Assembly (NCBI RefSeq): GCF_014655295.1
Contig: NZ_BNBI01000014.1
Span: 62,001 to 126,000, forward strand
Length of the DNA: 64,000 bases
Reading direction: 5' to 3'
DNA from: Streptomyces fumanus
Lineage (GTDB): Bacteria > Actinomycetota > Actinomycetes > Streptomycetales > Streptomycetaceae
Positions 16,924 through 24,643 of this stretch are shown piece by piece. The notes beneath the pieces were generated by a model. The model was not told where the DNA came from and did no database searches. It was given only the letters and a program-made list of their open reading frames with translations. The stretch's first letter is position 1. The number at the start of each line of letters is the position of its first letter. The translations under genes and the position numbers were made by a program.

Positions 16924-18342
16924 GTGAAGGACAGGACGAGAACCCCGGGGACCCGCCCCGCGACGGACTCCGCGCGGGACGACGACAGCAGGTACGAGGC
17001 CGTGCGGAGCCGGGACGGCCGGTTCGACGGCGTGTTCTTCTTCGCCGTCGAGACCACCGGCATCTACTGCCGGCCGAGCTGCCCCGCCCGCACGCCCAAG
17101 CGGCACAACGTGCGGTTCTTCCCGACGGCCGCCGCCGCGCAGGGCGCGGGCTTCCGCGCCTGCCGGCGGTGCCGCCCGGACGCCGTGCCCGGCTCGGCGG
17201 ACTGGAACGCCCGCGCCGACGTGGTGGGCCGCGCCATGCGGCTGATCGGCGACGGCGTCGTGGACCGCGAGGGCGTCGCCGGGCTCGCCGCCCGGCTCGG
17301 CTACAGCGCCCGCCAGGTGCAGCGCCAGCTCACCGCCGAACTGGGCGCCGGACCGGTCGCCCTCGCCCGCGCCCAGCGGGCGCACACCGCCCGGGTGCTG
17401 CTCCAGACCACCGCGCTGCCGGTCACCGAGATCGCCTTCGCGTCCGGGTTCGCCTCGGTCCGCCAGTTCAACGACACCGTCCGCGCGGTCTACGCGGCCA
17501 CCCCGACCGCGCTGCGCGCCGCCGCCCCGGTCCGCGACCGGGCCACCCCGGCCGCCGGCATCCCGCTGCGCCTCGCCCACCGCGGCCCCTACCAGGCCGG
17601 ACCCGTCTTCGACCTGCTCCAGCAGGAGGCCGTCGCGGGCGTCGAGGAGGTGACCGGCCCGCCCGGCCGCCGCGTCTACCGCCGCACCCTCCGCCTGCCC
17701 TACGGCACCGGCATCGCCGCCGTCGAGGAGCGCGGCGGCGCCCCCCGGACCGGCGGCGGCGGCTGGCTGGAGGCCCGGCTGCACCTCACCGACCTGCGCG
17801 ACCTGACCACCGCCGTGCAGCGGCTGCGCCGCCTGTTCGACCTGGACGCCGACCCGTACGCCGTCGACGAACGCCTCGGCGCCGACCCCCGGCTCGCCCC
17901 GCTCGTCGCCGCCCGCCCCGGCCTGCGCTCGCCCGGCGCCGCCGACCCGGAGGAACTCGCCGTCCGCGCCCTGGTGGGCCGCGCCCGCGCCGCGGAACTG
18001 GTCCAGCGGTACGGCAAGCGCCTCGACGCGCCCTGCGGCGCCCTCACCCACCTGTTCCCCGAACCGGCCGTGCTCGCCGGGGCCGAGCCCGGCGGCCGGC
18101 TCGGCGCCCTCGCCGCCGCCCTCGCCGACGGCGCCGTACGCCTGGACGCGGGCGCCGACCGGGACGACGCCGAGCACGCCCTGCTCGCCCTCGGCCTGGC
18201 CCCGGCCACCGTCGCCGCCGTCCGCACCCGCGCCCTCGGCGACCCGGACGCCGCCCCGCCCGGCACCGACCTACCCGGCACCTGGCGCCCCTGGCGCTCG
18301 TACGCCCTGAACCACCTGCGCGCAGCAGGGGAGTTGGAGTAA
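16924..18342 (+). CDS. Ada/AlkA fusion: methyl-phosphotriester sensor with DNA-3-methyladenine glycosylase domain
   Basis: A 472-residue fusion of three parts. The Ada metal-binding domain (about 24-90) has TTGIYCRPSC and the zinc cysteines Cys49, Cys53, Cys80 and Cys83. An AraC-type double HTH (about 97-185) would activate transcription when methylated. The AlkA-like glycosylase domain (about 190-472) ends in WRPWRSYALNHL. The helix-hairpin-helix LPGIGPWTA of AlkA is replaced by LGLAPATVAA, and the segment between the catalytic-Asp region (TDL) and WRPWR is shorter than in E. coli AlkA by my recollection. GTG 16924 is weakly supported. It precedes ogt by four bases; the pair forms an adaptive alkylation-repair operon. 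Confidence 0.9.
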   Translation: MKDRTRTPGTRPATDSARDDDSRYEAVRSRDGRFDGVFFFAVETTGIYCRPSCPARTPKRHNVRFFPTAAAAQGAGFRACRRCRPDAVPGSADWNARADVVGRAMRLIGDGVVDREGVAGLAARLGYSARQVQRQLTAELGAGPVALARAQRAHTARVLLQTTALPVTEIAFASGFASVRQFNDTVRAVYAATPTALRAAAPVRDRATPAAGIPLRLAHRGPYQAGPVFDLLQQEAVAGVEEVTGPPGRRVYRRTLRLPYGTGIAAVEERGGAPRTGGGGWLEARLHLTDLRDLTTAVQRLRRLFDLDADPYAVDERLGADPRLAPLVAARPGLRSPGAADPEELAVRALVGRARAAELVQRYGKRLDAPCGALTHLFPEPAVLAGAEPGGRLGALAAALADGAVRLDAGADRDDAEHALLALGLAPATVAAVRTRALGDPDAAPPGTDLPGTWRPWRSYALNHLRAAGELE

Positions 18343-18346
18343 CCGC

Positions 18347-18916
18347 ATGTCCACCCGCACCTACTGGACCGAACTGGCCGCCCCCGTCGGCCCGCTGCTG
18401 CTGACCGCCGACCCGGACGGGGCGCTGACCTCGCTGTCCGTGCCCGGCCAGAAGGGCGGCCGGACCGTCCAGGGCGACTGGCGGGCCGACCCCGGCCCCT
18501 TCCGGGCGGCGGCCGAGCAGCTCGCCGCCTACTTCGCCGGGGAGCCCGTCGAGTTCCGGCTGCCGCTGCGCGCCGAGGGCACCGCCTTCCGCACCCGGGT
18601 CTGGGACGCCCTCGACGCCGTGCCGTACGGCACCACCACCACCTACGGCGAGATCGCCGCCCGGATCGGCGCCCCCCGGGCCGCCGTCCGCGCGGTCGGC
18701 GGGGCGATCGGCGCCAACCCGCTGCTGATCCTGCGCCCCTGCCACCGGGTGATCGGCGCCGACGGCTCGCTGACCGGATACGCGGGCGGGCTGCCCCGCA
18801 AGCTGCGGCTGCTCACCCTGGAGGGCGTCCTGCCGCCCGCGTCACCCGGCGAGGACGGCACCCAGCCAGGCCCCGGCGATCAGCAGACAGGCGAACAGCT
18901 CCGTCAGCACGCCTGA
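18347..18916 (+). CDS. ogt: Methylated-DNA--protein-cysteine S-methyltransferase
   Basis: A 189-residue Ogt/MGMT protein that removes O6-alkyl groups from guanine by irreversible transfer to its own cysteine. The active site is PCHRV with acceptor Cys132, followed by the GYAGGLPRK recognition segment. ATG 18347 comes four bases after the upstream stop, so the two are translated together. The last 25 residues (PASPGEDGTQ onward) lie beyond the family domain and are encoded on DNA that is also the 3' end of the opposing DUF456 gene, a 75-base convergent overlap. Confidence 0.95.
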   Translation: MSTRTYWTELAAPVGPLLLTADPDGALTSLSVPGQKGGRTVQGDWRADPGPFRAAAEQLAAYFAGEPVEFRLPLRAEGTAFRTRVWDALDAVPYGTTTTYGEIAARIGAPRAAVRAVGGAIGANPLLILRPCHRVIGADGSLTGYAGGLPRKLRLLTLEGVLPPASPGEDGTQPGPGDQQTGEQLRQHA

Positions 18917-19324
18917 GCCGCCCGAGCGCATCGCCGTGCGCACCGCCGCCACCGCCGCCCCGTGCCGGCCCAGCCGCAGCCGCTCGGCCAGGTAGATCCC
19001 GCCCAGGAACCCCGGGACCGCGCCGATCACCGGGAGCAGCACGAAACCCAGCAGGGCGCCGCCGCCCCCGTACGCCAGCAGTCTGCCGTCGGGGCCGGGG
19101 GCGCCCCGGCGCCGGGCCGGCAGCGCCCAGCGGACCGCCCGGGAGAGCAGCAGGACCACGGTGGCGCCGACCAGCACCGCCCAGGCGGCCGGCCGGGTGT
19201 CCGTCAGCGCCCACCACAGCACCGCCGCCCACACCAGCCAGGCCCCCGGCACCCCGGGCAGCAGGACGCCGCACAGCCCGAGCAGCACCACCAGGCCGGC
19301 CAGCAGGAGGTCCAGCGCTCCCAT
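18842..19324 (-). CDS. DUF456 domain membrane protein
   Basis: A 160-residue protein with two hydrophobic blocks: about residues 5-65 (LLLAGLVVLLGLCGVLLPGV start) and 82-112 (GGGALLGFVLLPVIGAVPGF), with a further segment at the C-terminus. The Gly/Pro-rich LLPGVPG and GFLGGIYLAE segments are typical of DUF456, a family of small glycine-zipper-like membrane proteins with no established function. ATG 19324 is used. It is downstream of the two-HTH regulator on the same strand, separated by the 49-bp repeat array, and overlaps the end of ogt. Confidence 0.85.
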   Translation of the reverse strand: MGALDLLLAGLVVLLGLCGVLLPGVPGAWLVWAAVLWWALTDTRPAAWAVLVGATVVLLLSRAVRWALPARRRGAPGPDGRLLAYGGGGALLGFVLLPVIGAVPGFLGGIYLAERLRLGRHGAAVAAVRTAMRSGGSGVLTELFACLLIAGAWLGAVLAG

Positions 19325-19341
19325 CCCTCCAGCTTGCCGCC

Positions 19342-19566
19342 GTCCGGCCGGGCGCGCAGATCAGCGCTCCCGTCCTTTCGGTTTGCCGTCGTCCGGCGCG
19401 GTGCGCGGATCAGCGTTCCCGTCCTTTCGGTTTGCCGCCGTCCGGCGCGGTGCGCGGATCAGCGTTCCCGTCCTTTCGGTTTGCCGCCGTCCGGCGCGGT
19501 GCGCAGATCAGCGCTCCCGTCCCTTCCGCTTGCCGCCGTCCGGCCCGGTGCGCGGATCAGCGTTCC
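19342..19566. repeat. 49-bp tandem repeat array (four full copies plus a partial)
   Basis: Units start at 19342, 19391, 19440, 19489 and 19538, exactly 49 bases apart; the second and third are almost identical and the outer ones diverged. The partial last unit contains the stop region of the regulator at 19557-20540, so every unit carries a copy of that gene's last codons (Arg-Glu-Arg-stop). The array fills the space to the DUF456 start and brings several AAAGGAC ribosome-site-like elements on the minus strand. Confidence 0.92.
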
Positions 19567-20540
19567 CGGGCCACCCAGCCGCGCTCGTAGGCGTGCCAGC
19601 CCAGTTGCAGCCGGGTGGTCACCCCGGTCAGTTCCATCAGCCGCTTCACCCGCCGCTGCACGGTCCTCAGGCCCAGGTCGAGCTGTTTGGCCACGCTCGC
19701 GTCGGTGAGCCCGGCCAGCAGCAGGGAGAGGACCTCCAGGTCGGTGGCGTCGGGTTCCTGGGGGCGCTGCTCGCTCACCCCGGCCGTCCCCAGTCGCAGC
19801 GGCAGCCCCTCCCGCCACACCTTCTCGAACAGGGCGGTCAGCAGCTCCAGCAGGCCGCTGGTGTGCACGACCAGCGCGGCGGGCTCGGCGGCCCGCGCGG
19901 TCAGCGGCACCAGCGCGAGGGTGCCGTCGGCGACCACCAGCTCGGTCGGCACCCGGTCCACCACCCGGACCTGCTCGTCCCGGCCGAGGGCGGAGGTCAG
20001 TTCCGTGATGCCGTCCGGCCGGTCCAGCACGGCCCGCTCGACCACCACCCGGTGGCGGACCCCGCGCCCGGCGGCCTGCTCCTCGGCGTCGCTCTGCATG
20101 CCGGTGACGGCGACCGGATGGCCGGTGACCAGCGCGCACACCTCCTCGGCGGCGCCCCACCGCAACTGGAGGAGGCGCTGGGCGACCGCCGCCGCGCCGG
20201 TCACCACCTCGACCAGGTCGTGCACCGCGGGCTCGGCCGCCGCCGCCCGGTACTCCTCGGCCAGCAGCGCGGCGGCCAGCTCGGCCCGCTCCAGCTCGTG
20301 CCGCTGCCGGGCCAGCAGCGCGCCCAGCGCCACCCCGGGCGGCGCCGCCACCCAGCGGCCCGGCCGCGCCGAGGACTGCGCCGCGAGACCGGTCTGCTCC
20401 AGCCTGCGCAAGGCCCGCTCGGTGTCCCGCTCGCCCAGCGACAGCTTCCGGGCCAGATCGGGCACCTCGGCGGCGCCCACCGACACCAGCGCCCGGTACG
20501 CCGACTCGTGCGGCTCCTCCAGCCCCAGCACACCCAGCAT
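19557..20540 (-). CDS. Transcriptional regulator with N-terminal TrmB-like and C-terminal LuxR-type HTH
   Basis: A 327-residue regulator. Residues about 10-65 form a winged-helix of TrmB/MarR type (VPDLARKLSLGERDTERALR). The middle (about 80-250) resembles a small-molecule sensing domain. The C-terminus (about 262-320) is a LuxR-type HTH (LLLAGLTDASVAKQLDLGLRTVQRRVKRLM). Such proteins are numerous in Streptomyces and mostly uncharacterised. ATG 20540 has GGGAGGGG about nine bases upstream. Divergent from the PP2C-like gene across 238 bases. Its 3' end is tandemly duplicated in the 49-bp array. Confidence 0.87.
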   Translation of the reverse strand: MLGVLGLEEPHESAYRALVSVGAAEVPDLARKLSLGERDTERALRRLEQTGLAAQSSARPGRWVAAPPGVALGALLARQRHELERAELAAALLAEEYRAAAAEPAVHDLVEVVTGAAAVAQRLLQLRWGAAEEVCALVTGHPVAVTGMQSDAEEQAAGRGVRHRVVVERAVLDRPDGITELTSALGRDEQVRVVDRVPTELVVADGTLALVPLTARAAEPAALVVHTSGLLELLTALFEKVWREGLPLRLGTAGVSEQRPQEPDATDLEVLSLLLAGLTDASVAKQLDLGLRTVQRRVKRLMELTGVTTRLQLGWHAYERGWVARER

Positions 20541-20778
20541 CAGACGTCGCCCCTCCCTGGACCCCGGCCCCGGGTCCGCGTCCATGGCGGGAAACGGCCA
20601 CGGCGCGAACCCGCCTCGGCACATCATCGCCGGGGGCGCCCGCGCTCCGCCAAGGGCGGGCTCGTCGGCGCCGGACGGTTCTCCCGTGGGGGCGGGACCG
20701 CCCGGCGGCCGCCGGGCCGCGCCCGGTTTTTCCCCTCGCCCCGTTTCGCCGCGGCCCGCGCGGTGGACAATTGGGGGC

Positions 20779-22191
20779 ATGAGCCAGCAGGGAGCACGTC
20801 CCAGGGGCCACGAGGACGACTGGTGGCGGCAGTTGTACGACGCCGCCGCCGACGACACCGGGCCCACGGCAGCACCCGATTCCCTGGACGACCGCTTCGC
20901 GTCGGCCGCCGGCACGGTGGACGCCCCCGGCGGCCCGGGCCCGTCCGCCGCCCCGCCGGCACCGCCCGGTGTCCCCGCGCCCCGCCGCGCCGGGACGGGA
21001 CCCGCCCCGGCGCCGCCCGACCCCGGGCGGTTCGGGTTCGACCCGGCCGGGCGGCGGTCCGCGTGGCGCGCACCCTGGGAACCGCCGACCGCCGCGGACA
21101 CCGGCCCCGTGACCTTCCCGACCGCGCCCCCCGTCCCGGACCCGCCCCGCCCGGCAGCCGACCCCCCGGCGCCCGAGCCCCCGGCGGGGACCGCGCCGGA
21201 CGCCGCGCCCCCCGCCCCGCCGCCCGACCCGCGGGACTACGTGGGCTCCGGGCCGCCCACCTACGAGGCGGAGCCCACCGTGCTGCCCGCCGCCGACCCC
21301 GAGGCGCTCGGCGATCTCGTGCCGGACACCGTGCTGGAGGGGGCCCGGACGGGCCCGAGCACCCTGCGCGCCGCCTCCGTGCGCGGCGACTCCGCCCGGT
21401 TCCGGGGCGATCCGCGCCGCGACGCCCTGCTGACCGCCCGGTTCGGCACCGGCGAACAGGCCCTGATGCTGGTGGCGATGGCGACCGGCGCCCGCGGCAC
21501 CCCCGGCGCCCACCGCGCCGCCGCCGAGCTGTGCCGGTGGATCGGCCGGTCCGTCGGCCGCAGCCACGCCCGCCTCGTCGCCGACCTGCGGGCCGCCCGC
21601 CGCGGCGACCTGAAGTCGGGCCTGCACCGTCTGACCGACCGCGGCCTCGGCCGGCTCCGCGCCGGCGCCGCCGAACAGGGCCTGGCGCCGGACGAGTACA
21701 CCGCCACCGTGCGCTGTCTGCTGCTGCCCGCCGATCCGGACTGCCGCACCCGGGTCTTCTTCGGCACCGGCACCGGCGGCCTGTTCCGGCTGCGCGACGG
21801 AAGCTGGCAGGACATCGAACCGCCCGCCGCCGAGGCGTCCGGCGCCCCCGTGGCCGGCTTCGGCTCCCCGCCGGCCGAGACCCCCGAGGGCGACCGGCTC
21901 ACCCTGGACCTCGGCGTCACCACCGCGCCCGGCCCCCGCTCCGAGCCCCCCGCCCCGCCCCGGGAGCCCTTCCGGTTCCGGGCCTCCGTCGCCCGCCCGG
22001 GTGATGTGCTGCTGCTGTGCACCCGGGGCCTGGCCGACCCCCTGCGCGGCGAGGCCGACCTGCGCGCGCACCTGGCCGCACGGTGGTCCGGCGGCACCCC
22101 GCCCGGCCTCGCCGGGTTCCTCGCCGACACCGGGACCCGGGTCAAGGGTTACGCCGACGACCGTACGGCCGCCGCCGTGTGGGAGGCGTGA
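20779..22191 (+). CDS. PP2C-like protein, metal-binding motifs degenerate
   Basis: A 470-residue protein: a Pro-rich disordered N-terminus (about 1-150) and a C-terminal PP2C-like domain (about 185-470). The PP2C start is recognisable as RGDSARFRGDPRRDALL, but the metal-binding VADGxGG motif reads VAMATGARG and the later CSDGL motif reads CTRGL, so two Asp ligands are lost. The closing DDRTAAAVW keeps its Asp. ATG 20779 is the natural start of the conserved DDWWRQLYD region. Known Streptomyces relatives are annotated as phosphatase-like; here a binding or scaffold role seems likelier than catalysis. Divergent from the HTH regulator. Confidence 0.78.
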   Translation: MSQQGARPRGHEDDWWRQLYDAAADDTGPTAAPDSLDDRFASAAGTVDAPGGPGPSAAPPAPPGVPAPRRAGTGPAPAPPDPGRFGFDPAGRRSAWRAPWEPPTAADTGPVTFPTAPPVPDPPRPAADPPAPEPPAGTAPDAAPPAPPPDPRDYVGSGPPTYEAEPTVLPAADPEALGDLVPDTVLEGARTGPSTLRAASVRGDSARFRGDPRRDALLTARFGTGEQALMLVAMATGARGTPGAHRAAAELCRWIGRSVGRSHARLVADLRAARRGDLKSGLHRLTDRGLGRLRAGAAEQGLAPDEYTATVRCLLLPADPDCRTRVFFGTGTGGLFRLRDGSWQDIEPPAAEASGAPVAGFGSPPAETPEGDRLTLDLGVTTAPGPRSEPPAPPREPFRFRASVARPGDVLLLCTRGLADPLRGEADLRAHLAARWSGGTPPGLAGFLADTGTRVKGYADDRTAAAVWEA

Positions 22192-22257
22192 CGGCGTCCG
22201 CTGTGCCTCCATGGAACCCGGGGGATCACCAGTGGACCGAAGGGGCACCCGCACGCC

Positions 22258-24000
22258 ATGGGCAAACAGAACGTAGCCGAGCAGTTCGTCGACACCCTCG
22301 TCCGCGCCGGCGTCCGCCGCCTCTACGGCGTCGTCGGCGACAGCCTGAACCCGGTCGTGGACGCCGTGCGCCGCCACTCCGGCATCGACTGGGTGCACGT
22401 GCGCCACGAGGAGACCGCCGCCTTCGCCGCCGGCGCCGAGGCACAGATCACCGGCAGGCTCGCCGCCTGCGCGGGCTCCTGCGGCCCCGGCAACCTCCAC
22501 CTCATCAACGGCCTGTACGACGCGCACCGTTCGATGGCGCCCGTGCTGGCCCTCGCCTCGCACATCCCGTCCAGCGAGATCGGCCTGAGCTACTTCCAGG
22601 AGACCCACCCCGACCGCCTGTTCAACGAGTGCAGCCACTACTGCGAGCTGATCTCCAGCCCCCAGCAGATGCCCCGTCTGCTGGACACCGCCATCCAGCA
22701 CGCGGTCGGCCGCTCCGGCGTCAGCGTCGTCGCCCTGCCCGGCGACATCGCCGGACAGCCCGCCCCCGAGCAGGCCACGGAGACCGCCCTGGTCACCTCC
22801 CGGCCGACGGTCCGCCCCGGCGACGAGGAGATCGACCGGCTGGTCCGGCTGATCGACGACGCCGACAAGGTCACCCTCTTCTGCGGCAGCGGCACGGCCG
22901 GCGCGCACGCCGAGGTGATGGAGTTCGCCGGGAAGATCAAGAGCCCGGTCGGCCACGCCCTGCGCGGCAAGGAGTGGATCCAGTACGACAACCCCTACGA
23001 CGTCGGCATGAGCGGACTGCTCGGCTACGGCGCCGCCTACGAGGCCACCCACGAGTGCGACCTGCTGATCCTGCTCGGCACCGACTTCCCGTACAACGCC
23101 TTCCTGCCCGACGACGTCAAGATCGCCCAGGTCGACGTGCGGCCCGAGCACCTGGGCCGACGCTCCAAGCTGGACCTCGCGGTGTGGGGCGACGCCAAGG
23201 AGACGCTGCGCTGCCTGATCCCGCGGGTGAAGGAGAAGAAGAGCCGCAAGTTCCTGGACCGGATGCTGAAGAAGCACGCCGACGCGCTGGAGGGCGTGGT
23301 CAAGGCGTACACCCGCAAGGTGGAGAAGCACGTCCCGATCCACCCCGAGTACGTGGCGGCCGTCCTGGACGAGATGGCCGACGACGACGCGGTGTTCACC
23401 GTGGACACCGGGATGTGCAACGTCTGGGCCGCCCGCTACCTCACGCCCAACGGGCGGCGCCGGATCATCGGCTCCTTCTCGCACGGCTCGATGGCCAACG
23501 CGCTGCCCATGGCGATCGGCGCGCAGTTCACCGACCGCAAGCGGCAGGTGGTGGCGATGTCCGGGGACGGCGGCTTCAGCATGCTGATGGGCGACTTCCT
23601 CACCCTGGTCCAGTACGACCTGCCGGTGAAGATCGTGCTGTTCAACAACTCCTCGCTGGGCATGGTCGAGCTGGAGATGCTGGTCGCCGGGCTGCCCTCG
23701 CACGGCACCGCCAACACCAACCCCGACTTCGCCGCCGTCGCGCAAGCCTGCGGCGCCTACGGCGTACGGGTGGAGAAACCCAAGGACCTGCCCGGCGCGC
23801 TGAAGGCCGCGTTCAAGCACAAGGGCCCGGCCCTGGTGGACGTGGTCACCGACCCCAACGCGCTCTCCATCCCGCCGAAGATCAGCGCCGAGATGGTGAC
23901 CGGGTTCGCCCTCTCCGCCTCGAAGATCGTCCTGGACGGCGGGGTCGGCCGGATGCTCCAGATGGCCCGCTCCAACCTGCGCAACGTGCCCCGGCCCTGA
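22258..24000 (+). CDS. poxB: Thiamine-diphosphate-dependent pyruvate oxidase/dehydrogenase (PoxB-like)
   Basis: A 580-residue ThDP enzyme of the pyruvate:quinone oxidoreductase group, which decarboxylates pyruvate to acetate and passes electrons via FAD to the quinone pool. The N-terminal PYR domain has the catalytic Glu in VRHEETAAF (about 51). The C-terminal PP domain has the ThDP motif GDGG (436-439) ending in NN (463-464). Length fits PoxB (572 in E. coli). The C-terminus lacks an obvious amphipathic lipid-binding helix, so membrane activation is uncertain. ATG 22258 has GAAGGGG at a rather long distance. The next gene starts 43 bases on. Confidence 0.9.
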   Translation: MGKQNVAEQFVDTLVRAGVRRLYGVVGDSLNPVVDAVRRHSGIDWVHVRHEETAAFAAGAEAQITGRLAACAGSCGPGNLHLINGLYDAHRSMAPVLALASHIPSSEIGLSYFQETHPDRLFNECSHYCELISSPQQMPRLLDTAIQHAVGRSGVSVVALPGDIAGQPAPEQATETALVTSRPTVRPGDEEIDRLVRLIDDADKVTLFCGSGTAGAHAEVMEFAGKIKSPVGHALRGKEWIQYDNPYDVGMSGLLGYGAAYEATHECDLLILLGTDFPYNAFLPDDVKIAQVDVRPEHLGRRSKLDLAVWGDAKETLRCLIPRVKEKKSRKFLDRMLKKHADALEGVVKAYTRKVEKHVPIHPEYVAAVLDEMADDDAVFTVDTGMCNVWAARYLTPNGRRRIIGSFSHGSMANALPMAIGAQFTDRKRQVVAMSGDGGFSMLMGDFLTLVQYDLPVKIVLFNNSSLGMVELEMLVAGLPSHGTANTNPDFAAVAQACGAYGVRVEKPKDLPGALKAAFKHKGPALVDVVTDPNALSIPPKISAEMVTGFALSASKIVLDGGVGRMLQMARSNLRNVPRP

Positions 24001-24043
24001 GCCGCCCGGGAAGCCCGCCCGCCGACGCGGTTCGGCCATTCCG

Positions 24044-24604
24044 GTGGCCGAACGCGCAGTCGTCGTACACCTGGCCGAGTGCCTCGGCTCTCACCGGGCA
24101 TGGGTGCTCGTGAACGTGTTCGACGGGAAGGGCGACGACGGCGGCACGCGGGCGGGGGACATGGAGCGGGAGACCGCGAGGGGCACGGTGGAGGAGAAGG
24201 CCGACGACATCAGGGGAGCGGAGCCCCGGCTCAGCCGCCGGCTGGTCCGCGCCGACCTGCGGGCGGTGCCCGAGGTCCGGCGGGCGCTGCGCGAGCTGCT
24301 CCGCGATCGGGGCTGGCCGGGACGCTCGGAGGTCGCGGAGCTGCTCACCAGCGAGCTGGTGACCAACGCGCTCGTCCACACCGACCGCGACGCGATCCTG
24401 ACGGCCACCGTGGGGACGCGCGCGCTGCGGGTGGAGGTGCGGGACTTCGCCGGCCGCTGGCCCCGGACCCGGCCCGCCGAGTGCCGGGACGGCACGCACG
24501 GCCGGGGGCTGGTCCTGGTGCGGTCCCTCGCGGACACCTGGGGGGTACGGGCGCACGGGGTGGGCAAGTCGGTCTGGTTCGAGCTGAACGCCGAGGGGGC
24601 GTGA
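24044..24604 (+). CDS. RsbW-type ATP-binding (anti-sigma/serine kinase) protein
   Basis: Up to 186 residues. The C-terminal 130 residues are a HATPase_c_2 domain: the N box is LLTSELVTNALVHT and a GRGLVLVRSLAD segment forms the G1/ATP-lid region. Such proteins bind or phosphorylate anti-sigma antagonists, and streptomycetes carry dozens. The start is uncertain: GTG 24044 is given, but in-frame GTG codons at 24104-24116 and ATG 24162 (preceded by GGGGGAC) are plausible and would still keep the whole domain. The end overlaps a bidirectional hairpin, and the next gene is convergent. Confidence 0.8.
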   Translation: MAERAVVVHLAECLGSHRAWVLVNVFDGKGDDGGTRAGDMERETARGTVEEKADDIRGAEPRLSRRLVRADLRAVPEVRRALRELLRDRGWPGRSEVAELLTSELVTNALVHTDRDAILTATVGTRALRVEVRDFAGRWPRTRPAECRDGTHGRGLVLVRSLADTWGVRAHGVGKSVWFELNAEGA

Positions 24605-24625
24605 CCCGAAGGACACGCCCCCTCG
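24592..24625. terminator. Bidirectional terminator hairpin
   Basis: CGAGGGGGCGTG pairs perfectly with CACGCCCCCTCG over 12 bp around a 10-base loop, spanning the stop codon of the ATPase gene and facing the convergent DUF2637 gene. Confidence 0.75.
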
Positions 24626-24643
24626 TACGGACCGGGCGGCCGC

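Noticed and set aside
19342-19566. 49-bp repeats considered as a CRISPR array
   Set aside because: Units are contiguous without unique spacers, and no cas genes are near.
19459-24039. 1526-codon open frame on the minus strand
   Set aside because: It runs antisense through the PP2C-like gene and poxB and through the HTH regulator in another frame. Composition is Gly/Ala/Arg-rich, as expected for the shadow of high-GC genes.
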